Part shown: piece by piece, positions 42,984-55,300 of the stretch
How the letters are laid out: every line of letters starts with the position of its first letter
How positions within the stretch are numbered: the first letter of the stretch is position 1
The notes under the pieces: model-generated
Database searches by the model: none
Told to the model about the DNA's origin: nothing
Seen by the model: the letters and a program-made list of their open reading frames with translations, nothing else
Assembly: GCA_024509875.1 (NCBI GenBank)
Contig: JAMPIV010011342.1
Location: forward strand, 1-64,000
Length of the DNA: 64,000 nt
Source: Oreohelix idahoensis
Taxonomy: Eukaryota > Mollusca > Gastropoda > Stylommatophora > Oreohelicidae
Direction: 5' to 3'
Translations under genes and position numbers: made by a program

Positions 42984-45265
42984 AACATCACACCTGGTGG
43001 CGTCTTGTAGGGCAGCAACAAACTGATTCCATTTTGTTCGGCCGGTGACAATCCTTCATACAATGCCCCAACTTTGGTTCATTCTTTGTATCTCGGCTTC
43101 CATAGTTCTCCGCCAGGTTGTTTTTGGTCGGCCTATCTTTCGCTTTCCTTTGGGGTCCATAGCAAAGCTGTTCTTGTAATGGTATCAGGGTCCGTTCTGA
43201 GGACATGGCCAACCCAACTCTATGCGTCTGCCAGCTATGATGGTGTGCATGTCCTCATTGGTTACTCAAATAAGTAGTTCTTGGTTGCTTATGGTATTCG
43301 GCCAAAAGATTCAGAGAATTTTATTCGGCTAATTGTGTGGAAGGAGGACAGTTTCGACATTTCCTTCTCTGTTACTCTTGAGCATTCCGCACCACAGAGA
43401 AGCACAGAAAGTACACAGCACTCATACAGTCTTAATTTGGTGTTTGTGCTGTATTAGGAAGACTTCCAAATGTTGTTGAGACTAGCAAAGGCTGTTTTCG
43501 CTTTATTCATTCTGTTGTTAATGTCCTTGCTTGTTCAGCCGTCTGGTGTTACTATGCATCCTAGTTAAGTAAATGTGTCTGTCTGTTCTAACTTTTGGTT
43601 CCTTATTGTTACTGACTCAGGATTGCCCACATTGAGTGTCATGACCTCTGTCTTCTTCAAATTGATGTTCAGACGAACCTGCTAGCTATAATTATTCAGT
43701 CTATCGGTTTTTTCTTTGATGTGTTGATGTGAATGTTCGAGTAGTGCAATGTCATCTGCATATTCCATGTCATCCAGTGTAGAAAACGTTGTTCATCTAA
43801 TTCCTCTTGGACTGTCCTCTGTTGTCTGGCGCATCACCAAATCTATGGCTGTCAAAAACAACGTTGTTGATAAGGGGCATCCCTGTCGTACTCCTGTTTT
43901 TACTTCGAAAGTTATATTACTCAATCCAACACTGCATGTAATGTTGGCATAGAGGTTGGCATGATGGACACTACGAGCTTGGAATTCCTTGAGTCCTCTT
44001 TATTTTCAATAGACTATGTATACTGTCAAAAGCCTTTTCAAAATCAACAAAGCTAATGTACAGCTGTCTCCGCCATTCTGAGCACTGCTCTATAATGTGC
44101 CTGAGGGTGAATATATGATCTGCATATCTTCTGTTCTTTCTAAAACCTGCTTGTTCTTTCCTCAGTTTATGGTCTACTGCTTTTGAAATTCTCTGGATGA
44201 TTATCCTGCCTAGTATTTTACTGGGAACTGAGAGGAGAGTAATTCCTCTTCAGTTGTTGTAGTCTGCAAGGTCGCCCTTCTTGGGAAATTTGACAGTTAT
44301 TTCTTTACTTAACTCTGTTGGTGTGGTCTCAGTTTTCCAGACGTGAGAGACACGGTTCTAATAGTTCTGCTTCTAGTTCAGGGTCTGCCTTGAATAGCTC
44401 AGCATTTAAGTTATCGTGGACAGGAGCTTTTCCATTCTTTAACACATTGATTGTCGTAATGATTTCTTCCTTTCGTGGAAAGTCTGTATTAACATCTAGA
44501 TCATTTTCAGCCTCAGGAACATTCAACTATGTCTCTGGTGGTTCCTTGTTCAGAGTTTCTCTGAAATGCTCTGCCCATATTGTTTCCTACCTCTGTGCTG
44601 TGGTGATGAGATTTACTTGCTTGTCTCTTACTTACGTAATATTGTTTGTACCTCGTATTCTACTAATAGTTTTAAGTATTTCATAAACTGTGCTTTGTTC
44701 CTTTCTCAGTGATTATTCTTCTGCATGTCTTGCAAGGTCATTCAGAAATGTCCTTTTGTTGGCTCGGGTTTGACGTTTAACTTCTTTGTCCAGCTGACTG
44801 TACCGTTCGCTATAATTTTCCTTTAACCTGGGAGACTTAGCTTCTGTTTTCTTTCTTTTCGTGTCCTTTCTCTTCACTATGGTGTTTAACGTTTCTGGTG
44901 TTATCAATCTTGTCTCTTTCTTTCCTGAAATTCCAAGCATGACTCGATGCTTTCTTTGTGTATTGCTGAGATGGCGTTAAATTTTTGGTCGACATCATCG
45001 ATCGCTGTTCTTTCCTGGCTTTTGGCAATCTGATATTGTCTCTTTACATCAACCACGAAAGCTTCTCTGGTGAGAGGGTCCTTAAGTTTCGTGATGTTAT
45101 ATATATTTTTTTCTTTTTGACTGCAGCTGGTCCAGCAGCTCTGAGTTTCACTTTCAATCTTGCTACTACTAGGTGACGATCATTTCCCACATCTGCGCTT
45201 CTTCTTACTTTTGCGTCTTGTAATGCATGTCTCCATCTGCCATTGATCATTATCTGTTAACCATA
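42984..45265 (-). pseudogene. RTE/BovB-like LINE, 5'-truncated and heavily decayed
   Basis: Read 3' to 5' on the plus strand. The endonuclease end is at about 45250-45110 (SADVGNDRHLVVARLKVKLR, as in the CFDP2/BovB-type endonuclease). The linker at 44526-44330 contains VLKNGKAPVHDNLNAELF. RT blocks lie between about 44280 and 43450 in shifting frames (LNFVDFEKAF-like and YADD-region pieces near 43770). The C-terminal tail (KNNLAENYGSRDT, then NKMESVCCCPTRRHQV) ends near 42988. Stops and frameshifts are numerous. It shares its tail motif with the fragments at 20.2 kb and its family style with the remnant at 8870-10785. Confidence 0.75.
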
Positions 45266-46819
45266 TGATTTTGTGTAGGATAATAGATTAAACTACGCAA
45301 GGTCGATTCGTAATCTTGGGTAAATTTTGGCCAAAATTGGAGATGGAATTATTGTTGTTGTTTAACTAGGGCTGATGAGGTTCTCGCTCCTTTGCAACCA
45401 ATATCAGTGTCACGGCGTATTTTAGGCCGTAGTTCTAGCCCGTGAGACGATCGAAAGCCGTCGAAATAGCCACTCAAGCTGAGTCATGTGACCAGCGGGG
45501 GGAAAAACGGGCGCGCAAATTTTGTGCGCGAGAGAAAAAAGCAGTGGAGAATCGACAGCCGTCCGGCAGGACGTAGATTGTATGCCAGCTTGATGCTGCC
45601 TATATTATGTAGGAGACTTTTATGAAGTGCCCGCCATATGAGTCCTGTTTCTTGGTGTTAGTAATTCCAGGGAAGTGTTTATTCACTTAGCCCGGAGTTT
45701 TGTACATGCTGAGTTTTTGTAAATACTTTTTCATAGTCGGAAGCATTATGTCGGTTTCCCGCGTGATAGCTCGATGATCATTGTAGTAGTGTGGTAGCCA
45801 CGTTACCTGTTCCGTTATATTGATATGATTTATATTCATTCCCTGTGGTGGCAAATATATATTTGTTGTGAATTTCATCATGCTGTATGTGGCCGTGTGG
45901 TTTTATTGTAATAAAACGGGACATGAGCTGATTATAAGCGATAGTTCCTTGCGTCCCCATTGTTGTATAATCATACCTCAACAGACACAAGCCAGAGTGT
46001 GAATAGTATAGTTTATTCAGTACAACAGTGGTATAGCCCTAGGGGTGAGGGGTTGTCGGCTAGCACGTTATCCCCACCATCACTAGTGTTACGGCTAGTG
46101 ATATCTGGGGATCTCTTCCGGCCATTTTTCTGATCGATTGATAAGTCCGGTTAATACTGATATATTTTTGAAATTAATGTACAAAGGCGATTTGGAATTA
46201 GGCTAATTTTACACTATTTTCTCCACTAATACAGTGTGTTAGTTGTGTTGTGAGTTGTGAGCGTTTCCATCTATGTCAGGTCGGAATTTTCTCGCGGTAC
46301 TTTATCTGGTGTGGAAATAGCTCACTGGCTTTTGTTAGCGGTAGATCAGCGTATTTTTTCAGATTTGTGGATTTAATCTGTGTAGTGCGGCTGTTGTCGG
46401 CAGATAAAGACTTTGTTTACATTACGTGTATACGAGTAATTGGTTGCTGGTATGTTCAACACAGTAATGTAGAGGGTAATAAGCAGTCTTGTTAGACATA
46501 TTGGAAGGTAGATTTCGCAGGTCGAGGCGAGAAAGTATGTGCTCCAGGCAGAGCAGGTGACTCTAGCGATTGCAGGGTGGACAGGTCTTGGTTGTTTCTT
46601 TTGGTAGTACAGGATATATTAGTCCTTTTAATGCCTTGTGCCTCGTGTGCTTGACTGTGCGTTTCGGCATAGAACACTGTCATAGGCGATTGTTAGTGTT
46701 TTTTGTTGGCTTTCGTGTTATGGCTGCAGCAACGTACAGGTGTAGGGAGATATAGGTGGTTGTTAGAAGAACTGGCGCAGGTGGGCTACTATATACATCT
46801 ACTCTGCCTGAAGATAGTG
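45266..46819. other. spacer with a small hairpin
   Basis: The only structure noted is ATCACTAG (46079-46086) pairing with CTAGTGAT (46095-46102). No gene could be supported. Confidence 0.35.
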
Positions 46820-47440
46820 CATCCGTCACATTTGCCAACCAGTTTCAGCAACAGCATCCATTGTTAATACTAACCAGTTCCAGCAACAGCATCCATTGTT
46901 ATTACCAACCTGTTCGATTTACAGTACTAATCGCTGTTACTGACTTCTTCCAGTTACAGCTCCCATTGCTGTTAGTGATCTGTTCGAGTTACAGCACCCA
47001 TCGCTGTGAGTGACTTATTCGAGTTACAGCATCCATCGCTGTTATTGATCTGTTCGAGTTACAGCACCCATTGCTGTTAGTGATCTGTTCGAGTTACAGC
47101 ACCCATCGCCGTGAGTGACTTATTCGAGTTACAGCACCCATCGCTGTTATTGATCTGTTCCAGTTACAGAAAATATCACTGTGAGTGATTTGTTCGAGTT
47201 ACAGCATCCATCGTTGTTACTGACTTGTTCGAGTAACAGCACCCATTGCTGTTAGTGATCTGTTCGAGTTACAGCACCCATCGCTGTGAGTGACTTATTC
47301 GAGTTACAGCACCCATCGCTGTTATTGATCTGTTCCAGTTACAGCACATATCACTGTGAGTGATTTGTTCGAGTTACAGCATCCATCGTTGTTACTGACT
47401 TGTTCGAGTAACAGCACCCATCGCTGTTATTGATCTACGG
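46820..47440. repeat. 35-bp minisatellite, about 17 units
   Basis: The unit is roughly TTCGAGTTACAGCACCCATC then GCTGTTAGTGATCTG. Variants alternate (GTGAGTGACTTA, GTTATTGATCTG). A block from about 47041 to 47215 is repeated at about 47215-47390, giving a higher-order period of about five units. Confidence 0.92.
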
Positions 47441-47539
47441 CTTGTGATAATAAGTTTGACGAGTCCTTGGTATTATCTACATTCTAGATCTAGGTTTTTC
47501 CTGTAGCTTTTCTGCTAATCCAAAACTTGTTGGGCTGAA

Positions 47540-47915
47540 TTCATGAGCTCCAGTTTCTCCAGCTTGGCTGACATTTACAGGATCATAACATATGTTCCCA
47601 AGCTAAGAGTAAGAAACGTGTGGCATACTGCGCATTCCCCACCATCCAAGACGGCTCTCCCACTATGCAGACCTAAAATACTGTGATCTAGTTCTGGGCT
47701 CTCCCAAGGAATGGTCACGTCTTGCGCCGAGCCACTTCTCAGCTTCCACTGCCAATCACTGGGTACACAGTGAAATCTCCCTGCGGGTGCAGTCAACCAG
47801 GTCAATGCCAAAGAATCTCATATGGGGTTCAAGTGACTTCTCCAAGTCTAGTGTGCAATGCTGGGTTCTCAACAAGTTTCACCACAAGGGGAATCCCTGG
47901 TAGTGTGTGTATGAT
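47540..47915 (-). repeat. fragment resembling the 5' leader of the 26.6-31.3 kb LINE
   Basis: It aligns by eye over most of its length with 30800-31180. Shared blocks are GAGCTCCAGT, GCATTCCCC, TTCTGGGCTCTCCCAAGGAAT, AGCCACTTC and GTGTGCAATGCTGGGTTCTC. The orientation is the same. No LINE protein sequence lies on either side. On the minus strand both copies translate to IPWESPE within a short frame, but I do not claim coding. Confidence 0.7.
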
Positions 47916-48059
47916 TTAAAGAGTTAATGAAGGTGTAATTAGCCTCACAGACAGAGGTCCACTTCCACATGTGTATATTGTAGCATTGTGCAAAGCTGGT
48001 GGTCATATAAACATGACTCCAGAAATGCCTCCATGCATGGTGGAGATAAAAAAAAAACA

Positions 48060-49254
48060 GTAATAACTCGATGATGGGTCATATATTAAGAGTTGAAAAG
48101 GTAGCCCCAGGCAAAGGAATGTTTGGTATTAAAACCATATGGTTTGGGGCATCTAATACGATGAATGAGGCGTTGTTCAAGATGGGCTCGATAAGCACTA
48201 TCAAAGGAGCAGGATATGATCGCAGTCACCTGGATGTCGATAGGATCGTGGTGGTCCGGCCTTTGAAATGAATGGCTACTGGTGTGGATTCCTCCTGGGA
48301 GATGCTATAGAGGTACTGGCAGAATCTGTCCCCAAGTCGTTAAAATGTATAGTTAATATATATTTTACTGCAACATTTGCATATTATGGTGTAGATGTTT
48401 CGTGACTCGCATGTGAAGCCATCAGTGATGGTGAACGTGACCTTGGGAAATGACACCTTGCGAGTTTGAAAAACATTTTTGTTCGTAGCCATTGGTACTC
48501 TCAGTGGTGAAAGGGCTGTGAACAGGAAGATCTTAAAGTTCTCGTCGTGTCTAAAGGCCACTAGAGGTGCCTCTCTGAACACTTTCTAGTCATATAATCC
48601 GCCTGGAGAATAGATAAGTGACGGAAGAGGATATTTAACTATAGTGCTGTGTGTGTGTGATAGGTCAAGATTAATTTGACTCTGTCGGAAGTGGTATTGT
48701 GGTGGGTGTTAAGGCTACCTAGCGGTATAATGGGATAATACGTTGTATGGCAGAGGTAAGGATATATTTTGGAAAAAGTCTATCATGGAAGAAATCCAAC
48801 ATCTCATTAGTTCGGCAGTGGCGTAGACAATGGAGGCGGAGAAGTTGAAAACATTAGGGAGTCACGACTAGCCTGGGGATGGGAAGAAGTATACAAAAGG
48901 TAGCTGTTGGCATCAGTATGCATGTAGTACACTGGGATATTGAGGCAAGGGGCGAGAGTGTAACAGTAATGTCACTAACGTTAATACAAACGGTAGAGAT
49001 GAGGGAGCCGAACTTGATGAAAGGATGGAAGTGGTTAACAAAATCAGTAAAGCAAGATAAGTCACATTCAGACAAATCAGTGAAGCCTATGCTATCATCG
49101 ATACATAAGCGATACATCGTGGGTGAAAGACCAGAGTATTGTTGCCAACTATGGTGCTCTAAATGGCTCGTCAAAAGACAGGCATAGCTGGGACCCATCT
49201 TGGTACCCATAGCAACACCACTGATTTGGTTGAAAAACTGAGCATTACATTAGA
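48060..49254 (-). pseudogene. Penelope-like element: RT C-terminal half and GIY-YIG endonuclease
   Basis: At 49210 the frame reads GTKMGPSYACLLTS, the 'GTxMGxxxAP.YA' block of Penelope-like RTs, preceded by NAQFFNQISGVAM. The catalytic block is MYRLCIDDSIGFT (IDD kept), followed by FTDFVNHFHPFIKF. After frameshifts, 48580-48350 reads REAPLVAFRHDENFK, then VTFTITDGFTCESRNIYTII and CKCCSKIYI, the entry to a GIY-YIG nuclease (YIG here YIN). Its tail (RLGDRFCQYL, HLEQRLIHRI, PYGFNTKHSF) lies at 48340-48080. Several frameshifts and stops make it dead. The RT N-terminal side continues beyond the LINE insertion at 52510. Confidence 0.85.
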
Positions 49255-49261
49255 AAGACGT

Positions 49262-52200
49262 CAAGTTCAAGAACGAACGAACGAACGAACTTTATTTTCG
49301 AAGGGTAAAGAATTGAGCGCGCAGGCCCGTCTAACATTCTGCCCTTCCACTCTCATTAATCTTGCATACTATATCCTTTCATTCCCACATGATGCTTTAA
49401 GCATTAATTTAAAGGCATGCAACATTATAAAGTTACCATAACAGCATTCATTTACAGTATGCAATCATAATTTAAAAAAAACGAGGTTTTTTTTTTTTTT
49501 TGAAACAAACAAGCTAGTAATTTGGGGAAAAAATAATAATAAAATAAAATAAATAAAACAATAAATAAATTCTGTATACCGACAGTCACTCATGCGGTCA
49601 ATCCGTCTACAATTAATCTGTATTTTTGAATGTGTCATCAATCATCAATACAAAAATTACATAAACACATTCTCGCTTATGTCCATACATTCTTGGTGGA
49701 AAATGAAATAATAATAATAACACTTTCTTACGCACTTCTGTAGCAGGAAAAGTCTTTTAGCAGTAAAAAAAAGTTCACATTTCTAAAGTACAGTGGTATG
49801 CGGGTACATTCTCACGACTCACATTTCTAAAGTACAGTATTATGTGGATACATTCACACATACTGTACATTATATAATAATATTTTAAAGTGAATATAAT
49901 AATGATATTACATGGATATAAATCAAATTATTCACACACAAAAACGAGCGGAAGAGGAAAAGAAATGTTGACCTATGGATGAGATGTTGACAGGCAAATG
50001 CTGTTTCTATGGGGGTAGATAATCAGTGTTGAGGAAGTGTTTGTTGAGTGCTTTGTTAAAAGAATATTGTGTAGGTAGGCTTTTTAGGTGGTGTGGAAGG
50101 CTGTTCCATAAGTAGGCACCAGAGTAGGCTAGACTCTTTTTGAACAGGTCGATCCTAGGTTTGGGCAGACGTAACTGATGTAATTGTTGTCCCTCCCTTC
50201 TACTGGTTTGAAACAATGATCTTAAGTACGACGGGGCATTGTTAGATAGAATTGTGTGAGTCAGCTTGGCTTTGTTGTAGAGAAGACGTTTTTTTAGCGA
50301 CAGTATTTTGGGTTCTTTTCCTGTCCTTGTGTGTGGTGTCGTGCGATTATCGGTGATCAGACGTACTGCTCTCTTTTGCAGGGAGTGCAGTCTCTTCGAG
50401 GTGGAAGCAGGGCAACAATCCCATAGTGTAGAGCAGTAATCTAGATGTGTCTGTATATGTGAGGTGTAGAACAATAGTCTAGTGTCTGCGTCTAAGAAGT
50501 GTTTTATTTTTGCTAGCTGGTACGTCTTTTGTGCTAAGTGTTTGGTTACATTCCGTACATGGGAGTTCCACGTTAAGTGCTGGTCAATCGTGATCCCTAG
50601 AACTTTGTGTTCTGTTACATGTTCAATTTGTATTGATTCCGCGTGTAGCTGTAGCGATCTTTTGGTGCAGCTTAGGAGTTTCTGTCTGGTGGTAATCAAC
50701 ATAGATTTCGTTTTTGTTGTGTTTACTGGCATACGATTCATATTACTCCATTTTGTTAGATTGTCTATATCGCTTTGAAGAGTCATTACAAGTGCCACGC
50801 AGTCACTGTCACTAGTGTAGATAGTACAATCATCTGCAAAGAGGTCACAAGTTGAATATTTTAGATGTAGTGGCAGGTCGTTGATGAACATTGCGAAGAG
50901 TAGGGCCCAAGAATAGAGCCCTGCGGTACTCATGTAACTACCTTCGAGAAATCTGATGCCAAGTTGTTGTGAAGCACTAACTGTTGTCGATCTGCCAGGA
51001 ATGATTTGATGATGTTTAGTGGATTAGGACCTTTTCTGAGGGTTTCCAACTTTTGAACCAAGATAGTATGGTCAATCATGTCAAATGCTTTCTTGAAGTC
51101 GACAAAAACAGCACCACATAATTTTCCATCATTTATGTTCGACATCCAGTTGTCTGCCATTTTGGTGAGAGCTGTGTGACAGGAATGTTTGGGTCTGAAA
51201 CCTGACTGGCTATCAATGAGCAGTTTATTTGTTGTTATGTGTTGAAATGTGGTGTTGTAAATGTGTTTCTCTAGTGGTTTTGAAAGAGATGATAGAAGGG
51301 ATATTGGTCTGTAGCTGTTGGGATCGCTATGTGAGCCAGATTTATAGAGGGGGTACACTTTGGCAGATTTAAATGCTGTGGGGAAGTAGTTGTGTGCAAT
51401 ACATTGGTTGTATACATAGGTTAAGGAGTCGCAAATGATGGGCGCTGCGTAACGTAGAATTTTATTGCTGATACCACCAAGCCCAGATGAATTGTTGTTT
51501 TTTAATGCCAAGATATATTTGAGAACTTCATGTACTGTTAGAAAAGGAATATGTCTTAGATCTGTTGTGGTGTGTTCAGTGTTGCAGAAGACTGTCAATT
51601 TACTAATATCGCAGTCCTTTGGCTTTAGTGTCGACTTGAGAAGGCTAATTTCTGTTTTGAAGTGGTTGCTAAAATGAGTTGCCGTGAGGGAGCAGCTTTT
51701 TGGTAAAGAGTTTAGTGACTTTGATTTGTGTGTTAGTGTTCTAATGGCTGCCCAGACTTCTTTGCTGTTTGCTTTGTCTTGAATCATCTTTCTGAAATGT
51801 AGTTTTTTTTCCCGACGAATGAGGTATTGTACTTTGTTTCTAAGCATCCGATACCTGCTGAACTCTTTGAGCTTATGTGCTTCCTCCCGCTTTCTCATTG
51901 TTGATAGTATTTCGTTGGTTATCCATGGGGTCTTTCTGATGTTTTTGACTCGAACCTGCTTTATAGGAACATGTTTGTCGAATACGTTGTTGAAAGTTTG
52001 TGTCCAGTATGTTATGGCTTCTTCTGGATGCGGAAGTTGGTACACGTATGAGAGAGGGGATATTTGTAGGTCTTGTAGGAATAATTGAATTGTAAAGTTT
52101 TTGAAATTCCTGTAATGGACTGTGATGTGTTCCGTTTTAGGTGCTTTAAACCCCTTTCTCGTCCAGGTACAGCAAATAGGATAGTGGTCACTTAATGATG

Positions 52201-52502
52201 TCTGTGGGACTGTGCATTCTATAATTTTTTCTGGGCAGGTCGCATAGATATGATCAATTAGTGTAGATGATGAGTCTGTTACTCTCGTGGGTTGATTGAT
52301 TAACTGTATGAGGTTGTATGAGATGGTGATATCATTCCACGTGTTGTTCGGTTTGTGAAGGTCAATATTGAAATCCCCCAGTAGAATAATTTCCTTCGAA
52401 GAAGCCCAAACGTTATCCATCATTCGTGAGAATGTGTCAAACCATACAGTACAAGAGCTAGGGTTTCGGTACAGGTAACCAATTAAAACGGAGCAGTTCT
52501 GC
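49262..52502 (-). mobile_element. 5'-truncated CR1/L2-like LINE inserted in the Penelope-like element
   Basis: The flanks AAGACGT (49255-49261) and AAGACAT (52503-52509) look like a 7-bp target duplication with one difference. The 3' tail is a CGAA repeat (49271-49290 on the plus strand). The 5' end cuts into the endonuclease domain. The interval from the tail to the RT stop (about 49291-50006) is AT-rich 3' noncoding sequence. Confidence 0.78.
50007..52502 (-). pseudogene. CR1/L2-like LINE endonuclease-RT protein, broken
   Basis: On the minus strand from 52504, the C-terminal half of an APE endonuclease reads IGYLYRNPSSC, LLGDFNIDLHKP, STLIDHIYA and SDHYPICC. RT follows: NSYRPISLLSSLSKPLEK, FVDFKKAFDMIDH, LFADDCTIYTSD (catalytic FADD), VNTTKTKSM and HLTWNSHV. 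The C-terminus (LPKPRIDLFKKSLAYSGAYL) lacks RNase H, as is usual in CR1/L2 types. Between the two long frames (50930) there is an in-frame TGA where a glycine codon is expected before VPQGSILGP, then a one-base frameshift. The N-terminal endonuclease and any ORF1 are absent. Confidence 0.88.
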
Positions 52503-52509
52503 AAGACAT

Positions 52510-52650
52510 AGAAGAGTATATGTGGCTATAAAGGGATATGTGCACTGGTCGAGAAAGAACAATATAGCATATAATCCATCGCAGTTGGGAATGGAGGTGT
52601 ACTGTTACGTGTAGTAATGTTAATTATTCCGGAGATATTCTCCTTGGTCA
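52510..52650 (-). pseudogene. Penelope-like element, RT fragment upstream of LINE insertion
   Basis: The minus strand reads TSIPNCDGLYAILFFLDQC, then IATYTLLCLS, matching the Penelope RT block 'VTSLYTNIP....GL.A..FFL.....P...TLL.L'. It joins in order to NAQFFNQISGVAM on the other side of the LINE. Two stops lie upstream of it. No further Penelope sequence could be recognised beyond about 52650. Confidence 0.72.
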
Positions 52651-55071
52651 AAGTAGACTCTAGGGGCAGTCATACAACACGAAATCAGCATAACTGCACT
52701 GAGCGGACCAACACCTCCTTCACAATTTTACAAATATGCAATTTATTCGTTTTGACAAACAGCTCCGTGGTAAAAAGTATATAGGCTCAAAGACAACATG
52801 CAGTAGTACGTGTAAGTCCAGTTCGTTCCCTATCAAACGCTGGTCATTGGCAATCAGTCAAACTTTATTTAATATCGTCCTTTGGACATCTTTATGAATA
52901 AGCTCACATTTTCTCACTAGAATAAGCCAGGGACCCCTCACCAAGTATATTGATGTCCAGGTGATGGAATAATTCATGAAAAACAGAATACTGCAGGAGC
53001 TCAAAACACATATGTCCGCACACTTCCAAACACAAGAAGCATCTCTCTTTCAGATGATCACCTCACTTCTGCTTCAAATTTATTCATGTCTGCCAGTCAA
53101 CCGTCTTCCTTTATTACTAAGTCACTCCGTATAAAATAAACAAAAAAGGAGCCTTGTTGAGCTGCCTATTATATCGACATAAATATTATGAATTTTAATT
53201 ATAACACGTACAAAGAGCGCGTGTCTAGCAAAAAGACAATAGGTACTGCCCGCGAGAGTGGGACAGAGGAGAAGATTACGAGAGAATGGTTCGTGTTCTT
53301 TAAGAAGGAGGGAATAATCTCAGCGATAGGCTAGAAAATGCTATACGGTAAGTCGGAGATACGTTGAGTTGGCCAAACACAATCCGAGTCAATGATTCTG
53401 CCAGGGTTGTCAAAGTTATGGATTTTGGAAAGCATGAAGAATACAGGCGTACCCAAAGCCCTTTCGTGAATCTGTAGATGAGATGTGTTGGAAGGTAGAG
53501 ACTTACTGATGATCAGCTGTTAGATGGTGGTATATTGCGATTGTTGGAGACCAGGGCATTATTAGTGTGAGGTCTGTAGAAAGATCCATTGGTCAGCTGA
53601 CTAATCTTTCGTACAGGTTCAGGTCCTTGCCAGACAACAACGACTCCTCACATATCAACAGGCTTGGTGACGATGTATTTCCTACGGCGGAGTATGGAGA
53701 AAGTACTGGACTCTGCAGATGTGAGTTTGGAATAATGTAATCTCCGAGGGCTGTGGCGAAAATTCATTGTGTACTTTTACGCCTTTCTTTTATCTCCTTC
53801 ATTATCCATTTATTTCTTCATTTTTCGTACCTTATCCTTGAGCCTTAGATTTGGTAACCTCTGTTCCTACTGCAATAGTGCTATGTCACGGATAATGGAC
53901 CCTGCTGGCGGATAATAATGTTATTACCCCGTGTCGTGAACTCCTGGAGATAGATGGTGACGATACGATAAACCGGGGAGCATTTGTTAAGTTTCCACGT
54001 AATTCTTGTCAGCAGACACGAATATCCACCCGGATGCATGTTCTTCGCAAACATGCCCCGACACTGTGGCGGACAATATAAAAAATGTCACGTTGGGTGT
54101 ATCTGCTTCAGCGGCAAGTTTTAAGATTACCCCGCCTTTAAACAGGGGAGACGCGATGCACAATCACGTCACCTAGAGATTGTCTGTAATGAAATCACAG
54201 ATAAACCCGTCTGGGTAGACACAGTAGCGAAGACACCATATTGCAGACGAAGTTACAAATTGTATTTGGAAGAGACGAAAGTAATCATATCATATTTAGA
54301 AGACAGGTCATGGGTTTAAATTTTAAAATGACGTTTTAAAACACGCTGGGGAAGAATTACATTAAACACATAGTTCTGGGGCTGGGTTGGTCCTATTGAG
54401 AGCAGGAAACAGACTTTCGCTCTTATTGTTTTTTTTTTTCGGAAAAGTCAAATTGCATCGCAAGACTTCAAAGTAGCAACTCCCAGGAGCCAAAGAAGAA
54501 TAAGACAAGATACCAAATTAAGTGTCTGGATAGAGTATTTGAGCATTTTTGAAACTCAAAACAAAACCCGACTTTATAAACACAAAGACTGGAGACTTAA
54601 AGAAACAGAGTACTCGTCATAAGAGGGATTCTAAAATTGCCCCAGACCAAATGTCCGAAGCATCTAATCTAAGTTGCTGTGTCCATTCATCTGTGCCAGT
54701 AGACTGTAGATCCCAAAATTGTGGTGTAAGCTGTACCAATATTTTACAATGTAAATTTGATATGTTTATATTGTTTAGTGGTTATACAACTCATTATATG
54801 CTGGCAACCTCAGTATATGAAAAAATAAATTCATAAACCACTACAGCAAGCACGGGTGATTGATTTATGCTAGTTAGTATAGAAAACCAAAACCAGAGGT
54901 AACCCCAGACTCCGAATGGAGCAGTGAGGAGAGATGATTACGTCACATATGCATAATTGTTATTGCATCATTTTGTGAGTCATATGTACCTTGACAATGC
55001 TTCTGCGTCAGCACTGAAACTATTGGAGTATACCAGTGGTAATTGCTATAGAATGGATTCTATTCTTTTAT
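52651..55071. other. spacer; nothing identified
   Basis: Short open frames only. I looked for further Penelope N-terminal blocks on the minus strand and saw none that I could defend. Confidence 0.35.
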
Positions 55072-55300
55072 TTTATGAGGATGCCAGCACCCTCCATGTT
55101 TAATTGCTGTGTTTGCTGAACCATCAGTATATGATAATGTCCAAAGCTTTGCTTGGATGTTTTGGTCAATATACTTGGCTGCAATACACTTTCGTTATGT
55201 TTCTGTCTGTGTTCCCTTACATTAAATGCCTGGAATATTAGGTTTTAGCTCAGGAATGCATCTTATCCACAGTCGGATAACTGTGCTTGTTCGTATTTTC
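55072..55300 (-). pseudogene. LINE RNase H remnant
   Basis: The minus strand reads LWTLSYTDGSANTAIKHGG, the RNase H start of I/Nimb-like LINEs (compare IHAYTDGSATNAVRNGGAG in the 26.6 kb LINE). It is preceded by a decayed linker with stops. The frame fails after 'HPHKIK'. It is a single-block match, so moderate confidence only. Confidence 0.5.

Noticed and set aside
54549..54836. 95-codon plus-strand frame (MKLKTKPDFINTK...)
   Set aside because: No recognisable domain, no neighbours supporting a gene, and a length expected by chance in AT-rich DNA.
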